A stretch of DNA of 64,000 nucleotides from Circinella umbellata (lineage: Eukaryota > Mucoromycota > Mucoromycetes > Mucorales > Lichtheimiaceae), in assembly GCA_025093555.1 (NCBI GenBank), contig JAIWNF010000041.1:310001-374000 (forward strand), in the 5' to 3' direction. Within the stretch, counting starts at the first letter, position 1, and every line of letters starts with the position of its first letter. Under the pieces are notes generated by a model that saw only the letters and a list, made by a program, of their open reading frames with translations, made no database searches and was not told the DNA's origin. Position numbers and translations under genes: made by a program. This document shows positions 47,301 through 59,109 of this stretch, one piece after another.

Positions 47301-48270
47301 TATTGTATTAATAACACGAACATGAGTATATTTATCGTTTGAGTAGGGGGGGGGGAGCCAGAAAAAGTGGAAAAAAAAGGAATCATTCTTTAGAATGAAA
47401 ATGAAAAAAGACAGAAATTTAATGCTACACATACAATTCCCATTTGACCCACTTTATAATTCACAAGCACAAAGACTGAAAATGATATATTGACCAATTT
47501 CTGTAACTTGTTCTTTGGCTCTAATGAATTTTAATACAACTAATTTATTTTCCCTGTTTGCATAAAATTAAAATTACGTACAGTACCAGAAATAGGAACA
47601 TTAGATTTGTAACGATATCTGTATACGTCTGGCTAACTGGTATAGGCAATTGTTTTTATTATTCTACTTATTACTAGACATTTTATTACGTATTTACTGG
47701 TAATTAAAATTAAAAAGAAAAATAATCATACTACTATCACTGTGTGTGTGGGCTGAGGTGCTGAGCCATTCTGTAAAACGTAATTAATGTTGCTTTTTGG
47801 TACCACTTAAATTCTACTTTTTAGAAAACATAACTATATAGTAAGCTTTATCTTTTTCTATAGCGATTGTTTATTTATTTTTCTGAATGTGGAAAGTAAG
47901 AAATAGGTTTAAAAAAAGCAAAAAAAAAAAGCAAGTTTATTTCGTAATATATATAACATATAATCTACATTTTGTCATAAAAAATGTATTTTATTGATGT
48001 GGCATTTTGTGTTACGATAAATTTATGATATACCAATGTGATTATAATGATCTACTCTTGTTTCTTGTATTTGTTTTACAATCTAACTAGTTTCTTTTTC
48101 ATCACCACAAATGAAGTTAGTTACGCATTTTATGAAATTGATCTATAAATATTATCACAACCGATATGTTCAGATTGCTACTAAAAATACAACTATTCTA
48201 TATAGTGGTGTTGTTTTACAAACGCTCGTTTTTTTAATCAACGTAAAAGAATAGAGAAATTGCTTATCAT
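47301..48270 (-). pseudogene. Kelch paralogue, part 2 (start of exon 1 and upstream DNA)
   Basis: Sequence from TATTGTATTAATAACACGAA onward aligns with 51682-52660 upstream of the intact kelch gene, including GTGGCATTTTGTGTTACG (near 48000 and 52436) and TACGCATTTT(A/G)TGAAATTG (near 48124 and 52552). The frame of exon 1 is damaged around the start (CACGAACATGAG for CACGAAACATGAA). The block shows that about 1 kb of 5' DNA was duplicated together with the gene. Confidence 0.7.
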
Positions 48271-48934
48271 TGTCCATTGCGTTTTTACTAGTTTTATAAA
48301 AAAAAAGTATTGATGTTACATTGATGCCTTCTTATTATCTGGGGGGAGGGCTATTAAATAAGTTTTCTTTATCGGAATGAAAAGGGGATATGGGATAAGA
48401 AGATGAAAATGCATTAACTATTTATATTTGCGCATGATATTAATGAAATAAACAAATACATACAGTGGCATATTCTTCATCTGTAGCTACTTTCTCTTTT
48501 TCTTCAAACCAGAAAATACGTAACACCGTATATGTATATAAGCTACATGTGATCAGTTATTTTCTAGGTATGTTTCGTACTTTTTCTTTTTATGTTAATA
48601 TATGAGATTACCGATGTTGTTATTATATAGCTTATATATTACGAACTATAGTCATCTGTAAAAGCGGAGGCACGCAAAAAAATGTTTTATTTATTCTTTA
48701 CTAATAATTCTTTTGTAGTTGTTTATATATATAATTATGTACGTAAATCGAATAAAATTTAAATAATAGTAATGCTAGGTGTCTCAACATAAAAATTATT
48801 TAAACGGTCGGTAATTAATCTAGAATAAAAGTACAAGTTTATAATTATTAGAACAGCAATTGTAATATATTGTACGTACGTACTACATACATTATTTTTG
48901 TTAATAATATATTATATACGTTTTATTTCTACAG
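48271..48934. other. Intergenic DNA between the kelch paralogue and the kelch gene
   Basis: AT-rich, no supported coding sequence; it forms the 3' flank of the kelch gene. Confidence 0.5.
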
Positions 48935-51703
48935 TCACCTCGGACCAAAATCAGGTTTTATTTTTCCCATCACCAAACGCGTAGATGTACTAGAATTTGC
49001 ATGATGATGAATGGGAGCACCGTCTGGTTTCACACTATTGTATTGTGAACTACGTGAAATTGATGGTACTACGGTTGTATCTATTGATTGTAATATAATG
49101 TAACCCAGTACATTCCCCCCAAATATTATTATCGTCATTTTATCTGTTATAGTACTGCTACTAATAAAAATAATAATAAAAAGGAAAAATTAAAAAAATA
49201 ATAATATATTTACTCTTGTCTCGGGTAGTCGTGCCATTGTCTGTAGGTGGAGTACAATGTGATTGAGGATTATCGATTGGAAATTCAGTAGATGATATAT
49301 TATGATCAACACCATTGGTCGAGCTACTTTTTGCAAGTTTGTTACGACGAGCACGCAGTTTTCGTAGAACAACGTAAACAATGATAGAAACCTACAGAAA
49401 CAAAGAAAAGCGTATCAGTTAGCTAAAGTATATATTTGTTGTCTGCCTACGTATATGGAGTATAATAAATAAATGTAAACAAAAAGTATCTTGGCGTGTT
49501 TTTCTCCCATAAACCAGACATAGACAATCAGTAACATGATAAATAATAAATTAAATGTTGCTTACACCTAACCCGGCTCCAATCACTGTACCAAGAATTG
49601 CACCAGCAATCCATGAATCATTATCATTATCATTATCAATATTATTTCTACCAGGCTCTTGGTTTTTGATGGATGGAACAGAAAACCGCCATTCCCATTT
49701 ATCAACATCTAAAACATATACATCACTGGTGGCTTCTCCTGCAGATGATACGCATCCAAAAATAATAAAAAGACTGCTGTTTCCCGCAAGAACAGCTTTA
49801 TCAATCACGTAATTTTTAAAAAATGTTATGATTAGCCTGGTAGTGATCAATAATATTTTGTTTATTACATAATGTAAAATATAATCGCAGCCCCTATCTA
49901 CGTTATGGCAAAAATAAACGTACCAGAATGTCCGTAAATAGGTCCTGGACCTTGTGCACCTGGCTCTACTGCGTTTGGAGTGACATTTTTCCACGTCCAG
50001 TTGCCCGTATCGTTATTTAGAATGTAGAAGACGTCACTGTTAAGCTTTTTGGTAACTATGTAGCACCATTTAGTTTTTGTTAAGTATTATATTGATTTGG
50101 TTTTTTGTTACTACTGCTAACACCACCAGACTGATACTAAACATATAAAAAAAAGTTTGTAAATATACCGTAATTACCTCCATCAATTCCACCAAAGAGG
50201 ATGAATTCTCCAGTACTTGGATCTATTAATCAAATATAACAGTAATATGTAGTAGTTATTAATAACTGGTAAAAAGAGAATATAAAAAATAGTTTATACG
50301 TATACCAATCAATATACGTACTCATAGTTAATGTGTGGTCAATTCTTCCACTTGGTTGTAGTCCATTTGCTTCGATATTCCCCCATGCGGCATTGATCGT
50401 ATCATATGTCTGAATGTGACTCATATTCACAAGTTCATAACTTGAGTTCATATATATGGAAGTAGGATAATATCCTCCAACATAATATATAGTACGACCG
50501 TCTTTTCCCAATGCTCCTTCATGACGAACTCGCACATGTTCTCCCGCTCCTTGAAGCAAATCTGCGGATTTGTGCCAATTGTTTGCGTCCTATGTATATT
50601 AACATAATCAGAGTTCTACATTAATGTTTCAAGTGAAAACCGTTCCCTTTTATTTCATAATAAAATGTATAAGTAATATATAATCGTAATAGAAAAAACG
50701 TTTTTACCAGGGCGTCGAATATTGTCATATATGATGGAAAAGCTCTATTTGTATTTTCTACCAGTTCAGTCCTACAAAAAATATTGAAATAAAAAAGAAG
50801 TTGGGGGAGGGGTTTGTACTTGTTGAAAAATTAAGTGGATGTATGGTATTCTATGACGACATGAAAAACAAATATTTATATTTTTTTTTTCATTTCGCTG
50901 AATAACCAATTACCTTTTACCACCTGCAAAAAAAACAGTGCTATTTTGCCAATTGATACCCACATGAGAATGCCTGTTGTTATTGTTATTATTGACGATG
51001 ATTTTTTTTTAGAAAAAATAAATAGTATATATCATTTTAAGACTAATTTGGTTAGAAGCTATAAATTATCACAATATATACGTATGAATTGACAAAAGAA
51101 ATACATTATAATTCTTCTTTGGTTAACTCACTCTCGAACACGCCCACTAAGAGATCCAATCTGACTATTCCATTGCTTTTTTTCGACATCATATAAATAT
51201 GTAGCTTCCTGAGTTATTGGTTTATCATCACCTGATCCACGTCCACCATCGATAACAAAATGATTTATTTCAGGTAATGGTGCCATTGCAAAAAAGAAAT
51301 TAGGTCCAATATCTCCATCAATGGAATTCCATGCCTCTCCTATTTCACTCACAGTAGTAGAATGAGATAGGTCTAACGAAAGAAAAATTGCTGATTTAAT
51401 TACTTGGTCTCCGTTTGCTTCGATGGGTTTACGTTTGACACCTCCATAACAATAAATAGTAGAGCTCAAAAGGACACAACCTAATAATAATAATAGTTAC
51501 GTTTTTGTTATTACAAAGTTTTTCTTCTTCTTGTATGTAGCATAGGTATATATTGCTACGTAAGAAAAAAAAGTGCAATAAAAAGAGAAAATGTTTTATT
51601 ATTTACTATGGTGAGCTCGAGGTTCTGGTCTTGGTGCTTTAACAACACTCAAAAAGATACCGAATGATACAAATAATAGTGTACTATTAATAACACGAAA
51701 CAT
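48935..51703 (-). CDS. Kelch-repeat type-I membrane protein (about 10 exons)
   Basis: Exons joined by eye: 51703-51607, about 51468-51132, 50973-50914, then pieces near 50770-50708, 50590-50325, 50220-50170, 50062-49928, 49806-49572, 49390-49215 and 49090-48935. All have GT/AG and keep frame. The start MFRVINSTLLFVSFGIFLSV is a signal peptide. Kelch-type blades follow: STIYCYGGV, NSTVFFAGGK, TIYYVGGYYP, GEFILFGGIDG, SLFIIFGCVSS with VDKWEWR. A membrane segment SWIAGAILGTVIGAGLGVSI with basic stop-transfer KLRARRNK precedes a cytosolic tail of about 100 residues. It is probably a cell-surface or secretory-pathway beta-propeller protein; the ligand is unknown. It appears intact, with a truncated paralogue downstream. 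Confidence 0.8.
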
Positions 51704-53084
51704 GAATATAATTATTGTTCGAGTAGAAAAAAAAGACAGATATAAAAATTAGAAATAAAAGGAGGACGAAAAAAGGATGTTTCTTTAAAATAAAATAAAA
51801 AAACAAAAGAAAAAAAATAGATACGTAATTCTAATGCTACACATAGAATTTCCATTTGATTTCTTGTACGATTCACACGCATAAGACTCAATACGTAGGA
51901 TACGTGTATTGATTTTTCTTGCGCATAAAAAAAAGCTTTATTTGTAATAAATATATATATTATGCTTAATAAATTAATGCTAGCAATGGTTTTCATTATG
52001 CTTCTAGGTATCATGTAATTTATTCTCGGCTTTCTAATAAGCTATTCATACAAAATAAAAATGTAGTATATACCTTCTTAAAAAGATAAAAAAAATAATC
52101 ACACTAAACACTGTGAGGGCTTAGGTACATACGTACTTAGCCATTCCGAAAAGAAAAAACTTAAATACGCTACTAGTTGCTAACTAATTTTGTTTTTGGT
52201 GCCACATAAATTCTACTTTTTTTAGCAATATATAAACACAATGTACATATATATATAAATTGTGTAAGTAGATCTATTATTTTAATGACTGTTGTTTATT
52301 ATAGCTTCTCTGAATGTGGAGAATAAAAAAAAAGCATCAAAGGTAACACTATTTTATTTTTGCGATTATATATCTTACTTAAACTACATAACATAACCTA
52401 CATTTTTCTATAAAAAATGAGTTTCATTTTTTAGGTGGCATTTTGTGTTACGTACAGTTAAAATGTGACATAATGATCTACTTTTTTTTTTAAAAAAAAT
52501 GCATTTGTGTTACAATTTAATTAGATTCTTTTTGTTATCACAAGTCGTTAGCTACGCATTTTGTGAAATTGTATATATCTTCACATTACTAATAACAAAA
52601 TTATTATTAATGTACTGCTGTAAATAGTATCTGTTTCTTTTTTTTTTTACAGACGATCGTTTTGTTTTAGTGTTCATATAAATAAAGATTCTCAGCAGAC
52701 ATATATACCATCACTAGAATAAAACAATATAATATTTGTTATATTTGCTATTGATATCTTTTTCTTGATAACGTACTGTCCATTCTTTCTTGAATGTTTT
52801 ATTAATTATTATATTTACCCAATAAATATAACAAATCGATGGTCACAATTCGAGAGTAAAGGTAACCTTGATACATAATAGTCCTCGCTGTACTTTGGTG
52901 TCCATATTATACTAGATTCTGAAATCACCAAGTATTCTAGTCATGGACAATGTTTTAGTATTGGTTTAATGTAAAATCTGGAGCAACATCTCTGATTCAA
53001 GAAGCATAAGAAATACTTGTTATTGTTGTCTTCGTTGCTTGACTGATTATGCTGTTGATTTGCTTTTGATCAAAGAGTTATTGT
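51704..53084. other. 5' flank of the kelch gene
   Basis: About 950 bp is shared with the flank of the truncated paralogue (47310-48270). No further gene is supported. Confidence 0.55.
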
Positions 53085-53140
53085 TCTGACTCCGATCCAA
53101 ATGATTGGGTTTGTTACCTCTCACAGCGCTGACAATGGTA
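53085..53140. repeat. Partial copy of the 68-bp repeat
   Basis: CTGACTCCGATCCAAATGAT and the following GGGTTTGTTACCTCTCACAG match one unit of the repeat at 55797-55905 and 62999-63120. Confidence 0.6.
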
Positions 53141-53329
53141 ATAATAATAAAGGTAATCATGTTGATAAAAAAATGTTTTTAATTTGTATACGTTACATTA
53201 TATAAATTTCCCTCGCTGGCAACAATATATAAAAAACATTCATGCTTTTTTTCTTTTGCAATGATTTAGATATAAAACGCAAAATGTTTATTTATGTATC
53301 TATCTTTTCATATACATACTCACGATTTG

Positions 53330-55245
53330 ATTTTGCCCATAACCTATTGCTCCTACTATCAGGCCCACTCTGCTCATCTGAAAACGTCAATCTAAATAAT
53401 TTCTCTGCACTTGCTTGTTGACAATTGCAATTTTGCTTCAACTTTATTATGATCTTCGAAATCACAATCAACAGGGCCTTTTGGTAATGGTTTCTTTTCT
53501 ATCATTGTATTCTTGATGATCCGCAATACTCATATCCTTTTTTTTCTTTCTTATATTTCTTGTTTTTTCCTGGTAATGACTCAGCTGTATTATTAGTACT
53601 ACCACTGGTAGAAAAACGTTGCTAAGCAGCTTCCATAGCAACCGTTACTGCACCAGCAGCTGCTGAATGATGATGAGTCATTGTTGCTGTTGATTGTTCC
53701 GATATTGATTTTTTGGGTGTTTGTTGTTGCTGTATCTGTTGTTGTCCATTACATATGATCTTTATCCTCTAAAGGTGGTCATCTATTCTTGATAATAACA
53801 CTACCTGTTGAAGAACGTTGTTGAGGCGATGGAGGTTGTGCTTGAACATTAGAAGGTGCTAATGCTGCACCCAAAAAAGTGTCATGCATGAAATGACTGG
53901 CAGGTCGTTGTTTTGATTCGATTTTTTCTGAAATAACAGCTTTCATAGGTCATATAATTTTGAAGATCATTTTCCTATACATGTAGTTTTCAATAAGAAT
54001 TGCTTCAAAAATATCATTTATCCATACTTTATAATGCATTTATCTTTGCATTCTTGGAAACTTCAGTCGCCATTTGACTCGTTCACCAACCAATTCAGCC
54101 GGTTCAAACCAATTACCAAAACAAAATGTCTTTGATGGAGAGTATTGAGTTTATACAAACATCAACACAGCTTGAGATGCATTGGTATGTGCTTTTCTAA
54201 TCGAACTGATTAATTGAACCCAAAGGTATCACTACCTGTATACAATATAAATAATTAATGATATTCTGTCCCATCACCTACTCCTTTTTTTTCTTTGTTT
54301 CTCTTGTTTTATATTATTACCGTGTTTATACATGTCATCAACGAACAATGGTAAAACCGTAAATAATTATGTGTGACATAACCATGTCCATTATATCCAT
54401 ATTCATTATTATAATATCCAGTTGATAAAGAAGATGATATTTTTGTTGGTGGTGGTAATGGTATTGAAGATAATCTTGATGTTATATGCGCTCGATCATA
54501 AATAGTAGTTCCACCACCTGCTTGTCTGTAACGTGACACAGAAAAGGTTAAAAAAATAACATAAAATGAGTATGTAAGCATTGACGTTTTAGCTATAGAA
54601 ATGGATTACATTACTATATTCTATTGCCTTATCCGGTTATACCTTCAATCACAATCTTTGATTCGGGTACATTGAAAAAAAAAGTCTACATCATTCTCTT
54701 TGTATTGATGCCAATTCACCGGTACATCCATTCAATTGTACCACATTTGTTTCCATTTCTATTCGTGTTGGGAATATTACAATACCATTCTTTTCACCTC
54801 CTTTTGATAATGATTTAAATCCATTTGTTGCTCCATCTTGTGTACCATTAAATGAAACGTGGACACTACTGGGACTATTGTCGTTATTAGCCCGAAATCC
54901 GGACATGATCCAAGCCATACTCCAAGATGACGTTGATGTAGATGATGATAGAGTATTGTTACATGATAAAGAAGAAGAGGAAGGTAGTGGCGACGGTGGT
55001 GGAGATGATGATGACGAATCTCCATTTCTTATAATGTTATTATTATCGTTGTTGTCATCGTTGTTGGTATTGTTATTCGCACTTGCGATGCTATTAGGTG
55101 AACTAGAACGTGGATATAATGTTTTTCAAGATTCACTGAATTCGTTTCCCACCATGATCGATATTAAACGAGAGATGGTTGATTGACCAGGTACGAGCTC
55201 GCGTAATTGTGACCCAAGTGCAACGAGAGCAGGAGAATGGGACAT
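53330..55245 (-). pseudogene. Decayed multi-exon gene of unknown family
   Basis: The first exon (start about 55243) reads MSHSPALVALGSQLRELVPG and continues in one frame to about 54691. It carries an in-frame TGA after GNEFSES (near 55133), long Asn/Asp and Ser/Pro runs, then MAWIMSGFRANNDNSPSSVH. Further pieces are 54581-54309 (GGGTTIYDRAHITSRLSSIP and a Gly/Tyr/Asn-rich part), about 54140-54075 (WFEPAELVGERVKWRLKFPR), about 53950-53780 and 53450-53330 (EKLFRLTFSDEQSGPDSRSN), with stops and frame changes between them. I do not recognise the protein. Conserved-looking segments between stops indicate a formerly real gene. Confidence 0.45.
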
Positions 55246-55276
55246 GGTAATAACTCCCTATTCAATTGAGTAATAT

Positions 55277-55457
55277 TCAACTAAAATTTTGATCCCAATA
55301 AAGATCCGGGTATATCTTTATATTATCATTTCTGGTTGTTTTTCCTTTTCCCTGTTCTCTACGTTCTTTTTGTTTCTGTTCGTGTTGTTGAAGATTTTCA
55401 AATGTTTTCACCAATGATTGCAATTCATCTTTGGTTTCAGCTTGTAAAATGATCGAA
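55277..55457 (-). pseudogene. Terminal exon remnant, possible PH-domain end
   Basis: From an AG acceptor at 55458 the frame reads SSIILQAETKDELQSLVKTF, then a Gln/Lys/Glu-rich stretch, and ends DLYWDQNFS-stop. The ILQAETKDEL pattern resembles the last helix of PH domains. No upstream exon remains, because the DNA beyond is a copy of another family, so it is a fragment. Confidence 0.35.
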
Positions 55458-55489
55458 CTGTATAAAAATAAGATTTCATCAAGTTAGGC

Positions 55490-55700
55490 CATTCACATGG
55501 AATGCCTTTAATATTTATCGACGGCATGAGGTCCTACAAAAGATTCTGTGTTAATAACGATATATAAAAGACTATTAAGTCTGACTATGTGATGTGCATA
55601 CATACCAACAAATTCTTTAATAATAAGATTCGTAACTTCGGGTTTCAACAAAATCAATTTACTCATCAGATTTGTTCCAGGTTCTTTGCTTTTTGTCTAA
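55490..55700 (-). pseudogene. Truncated copy of the family at 63240-63850
   Basis: Minus strand reads KSKEPGTNLMSKLILLKPEV, then an intron, then GPHAVDKY followed by a stop. DNA identity with 63255-63480 is obvious (for example GACCTCATGCCGTCGATAAA in both). The copy is broken soon after. Confidence 0.6.
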
Positions 55701-55796
55701 CGTAAAAAGATAATCTTTTGAATCAAAGAATCAAAAAAGTATTTTATTTTGCAGTACTTCATGTTATAAAAATAAATTATAAGAGAAATTGGTTAC

Positions 55797-55905
55797 CTCA
55801 AACGCTACTTAAAGGGTAACATTGCTTTTCTGACTCCGAACCCAAACGATTTGGATTTGTTACCTCTAACAGTGCTTAAGGGGTAACATTGCTTTTCTGA
55901 GCACC
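55797..55905. repeat. 68-bp repeat, about 1.6 units
   Basis: Unit: CTGACTCCGAACCCAAACGA, TTTGGATTTGTTACCTCTAA, CAGTGCTTAAGGGGTAACAT, then TGCTTTT. It lies upstream of the truncated family copy, as it does at 63 kb. Confidence 0.65.
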
Positions 55906-56319
55906 AGCAACCAAAAATACGGCAGCTTTTTATGTTTTCGATAATCCACTTGTTTTTCTTTTAGATAACACTGTTGGTAAAAAATAAAAGTCATTTTTGA
56001 GTAAAATAGAGTACTCTACAACTTACCAACACGACAAACCTGTCAACATGACAACGGAACTCTGAGCTTTAAGAAAAGCTTGAGATATCATAGTCAGCTT
56101 TCTATTGTTTTAATCCGTTCACATCTTTTGTGTTGTCAACGTTGTACGTATCATTTTTTTACTCTTTTGTTCTTATTGCCATCAAAGCAAGAGTGGAATT
56201 TTATGCTACTCATTAGATATTTTGCGTTGCCCCGGAACTGGTAATAACTTTATTTGTCCACGTAATTTTGCATTAATAATTGTCTTTTATCCCTCCAACA
56301 ACCAAAGAAGCGTCAAATA
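55906..56319. other. Intergenic DNA
   Basis: No gene supported. Confidence 0.4.
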
Positions 56320-57252
56320 AATTTATGAAAACACATTGATTGCACTGCAAAAATTAAAGTCACTAAACGTGCGGTTGATGGTGTCATTGAAGTAACATAT
56401 AATAGGAAGCATAACGATCACAATCCTTCCAGGGAACAAGATATTACAGAGCCACAACTCCCTGTTAATGTTAAGAGTTGAATTGAAAACATGTTGGGAG
56501 AAAGAAAGGCTGGAGAAAGACAAAAGATTTATTACCGTTACGTATCAAATGAAGAAATGATTGAGGTATGTAAGAACTGGTATACTTAAATATGGTCATC
56601 TATGATGTGATATCATATCTAAAAACTTGCTGTTTGACTAGTTTCAGAATGGAATAAATGTAGATTCGAATGTTTTGAAAATATAGCAGCTCCCCATGTA
56701 GTATGTCGTCATGATATTGTAAATCAAATCCAATAACATAAAAATAATATTTCAAGAAAACATCGATTTGACAAGCAAAGTGGCCAAGCATGGATTGATA
56801 CCCTTTAAGAAAAAGATTATGATACGTACATACATTATTTCAAATTATTAATTCATCTGAAACTGACGAAAAGGCTACGTAATGGATCTAAGAAAGAATT
56901 ATTGGTGGTTGCATGGGTTGCTCCGTGGCAGAAAAAGGTGCGAATTTGTTTACATATGTATGATTTTTGCTTTATGTTCATTTACTAATGTTCTTTTACA
57001 CAGATATCTTGAAACAAGAAGATACTAATCTCGATCCTGCACGTAAAACATGTGTACGTAACGTTTTTGTCTGACCGTGGTGATTGTTATTTGTTTTTGC
57101 TTGTTACGTACTTGTAGGAGTGATGTAAGGAACAAAGGTTGACCTGTTGTCTTTTTTTTTTATTACGTACGAATTCTGAATCTTTATTTACTATTAGTCG
57201 CTGGCTCTCGTGGCTTAAGTTTGAATGCGGTTTTTATCCTAAACGTATCATA

Positions 57253-58046
57253 CAGTCACCGCTCGCTATAACGATATTCGATATAACGATATTTCGATAT
57301 AACGATAGGGTTTTGGGGTTCAAGACAGATTAAGCGGGGAAATATCGTTAATTTTATATAACGATATCCGATAGAGTTTTGGCAAAAATATCGTTATATC
57401 GAGCGGACAAATCATATCTTTATTTTTTTTAAAAGGAAATAATACTAGTTTGATGGGCAATTTTTTATGTTTTTACTTTAGTTTTTAAATATTTTTGTGA
57501 AGAGTTTGAACATCAAATTTATCTTCAGGCATCGCCTTTTCCAAAAAAAGAAAAGCCAGTGATATGCTGCTTCTTCTTTCTTTTCAAAATCAGATTTTTT
57601 TTATTATAACTAACTTTGCAAGTCGAACTTGTTCTTATCATTTTGAATGTCTTTACGTATAAACAATAGACAGTTTTTTGATGCTGATTATAGAAGTACA
57701 ACACTCGCATTTTTTTTCTTATAAGGGATTGACATTAATTATATGTGACGATATGATTTTAATTCAGTTAGAAGGAATACCTTAAGGAATATTTGAAAAT
57801 AAACACTGTACGTACAAAGAAAAAAAGATCTATTTTATATTTTATAGCTTAGTTACAGTACGAATGATATAATGTGTTTAGGGTTCTCTTCTTTTTGTAA
57901 GATATATTACATGTGAGGCCAAGTACATAAGGATAGAATTTTACCCGATCATTGCAGCTCGGATCATGAATTCGATATAACGATAATTCGATATAACGAT
58001 GCACTTTTGGTCCGACGGGGTGTATCGTTATATCGAGCGGTGACTG
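57253..58046. mobile_element. Pogo-type MITE, 794 bp, TA-flanked
   Basis: The left end CAGTCACCGCTCGCTATAAC and the right end read on the other strand CAGTCACCGCTCGATATAAC are flanked by TA (57251-57252, 58047-58048). Subterminal TCGATATAACGATA units repeat at both ends, and a second, inward ATATCGTTATATCGAGCGG near 57393 resembles an internal copy of the end. There is no transposase inside. It interrupts the MULE transposase between PKRI and IDCS; deleting the element with one TA restores the frame. Confidence 0.9.
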
Positions 58047-58690
58047 TAATTGATTGTAGTGCCACTGAAATGGATGCTATCTTGTCTACGTTTGGGACAG
58101 GAGTTCAAGTTCTGGTTTGTCATTGGCATATTAGACAAGGATGGAAAAAAAAATTAAACGGGTACGTTACCAACTTCAATAGTTTTTACATGAATGTATA
58201 CATATACACTTTTTCTAACAGATCATCATGATAGATTAAAAGCTCGATTAGTGCAGCAGATTCTAAAGTTTACGTAAAAAAGCCTATGTTCATTTAGGTT
58301 CACTGATGTATGCAAAGAATCTAGAAGAATTTGATGAAAAGTGGAACAAATTCAAACAGTATCACCTTGTTGAAGATATATCATTTTGTAATTGAAATAA
58401 ATAGGGGTAATATGGGTTTATCCCGTCAAAATAGTCAAGCAACACTACGTCACCAAGAGTCTTCTTCTTCAATGTAAGCTATGTATTATATTATGTTAAG
58501 CTATGTAATTTTAATAAGATGTTATTTTATAGGACCAGTCTCGTCATGAACACCACTGACATCGTCACTGAAGAACAAAGGTAATTTTATTATGAGAACA
58601 AATTCTGACAACAACATATATACCATATTAAGATGAACTAACTTAGGCATTATATAATAGCCCAAGTCTTCGTCCAGCATCTTACATATC

Positions 58691-58767
58691 GTCAACATCA
58701 ACATCAACATCAACATCAACATCAACATCAACACCAACACCAACACCAACACCAACACCAACACCTT
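58691..58767 (+). repeat. Hexamer array in the transposase tail
   Basis: About thirteen CAACAT/CAACAC hexamers encode alternating Ser-Thr then Thr-Pro. An ACTGCA-type array encoding Leu-Gln/Pro-Gln follows at 58806-58852. Confidence 0.85.
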
Positions 58768-59109
58768 CATCTTCATCTTCATATCAACAACCAATGCCTC
58801 CATCGCAACTGCAACTGCAACTGCAACCGCAACCACAACTGCAACCACAACCAACTTTTTCTGTCTCCTTCATGCCTCCTCTCGATCTTACTTCTCCCCC
58901 ACCTCAACAAATAATGAGAGCGAGAAAGCGTTTAGCTTCTCCATCATCTTCACAACCACCCCGCAACCGCCATCCAAGAAATAATAATCAATAGAAATTT
59001 TTACTACTATTCAATAATATAATAAAATAATAAAAACTATATATCTATATATCTATAAATAAATATTGAAATGGTGATGAATTGATGTTAGGTTATATTT
59101 GGGATTATG

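Larger units (their letters stand above)
56320..58994 (+). pseudogene. MULE-type transposase pseudogene split by a MITE
   Basis: Pieces in order are: TAKIKVTKRAVDGVIEVTY (about 56345), ending in an exon with YYRYVSNEEMIE; KHRFDKQSGQAWIDTL and ELLVVAWVAPWQKK (about 56757-56940); TNSESLFTISRWLSWLKFEC (about 57174); then, after the MITE, IDCSATEMDAILSTFG and CHWHIRQGWKKKL (about 58050-58160); then YAKNLEEFDEKWNKF (about 58310). A Ser/Thr/Pro/Gln-rich tail ends at 58994. The MULE core motifs (D in IDCS, C-W-H) are present. In-frame stops (TGA near 56476, TAA near 56806) and frame changes show that it is dead apart from the insertion. It is a different subfamily from the intact MULE at 42.8 kb. 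Confidence 0.75.
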
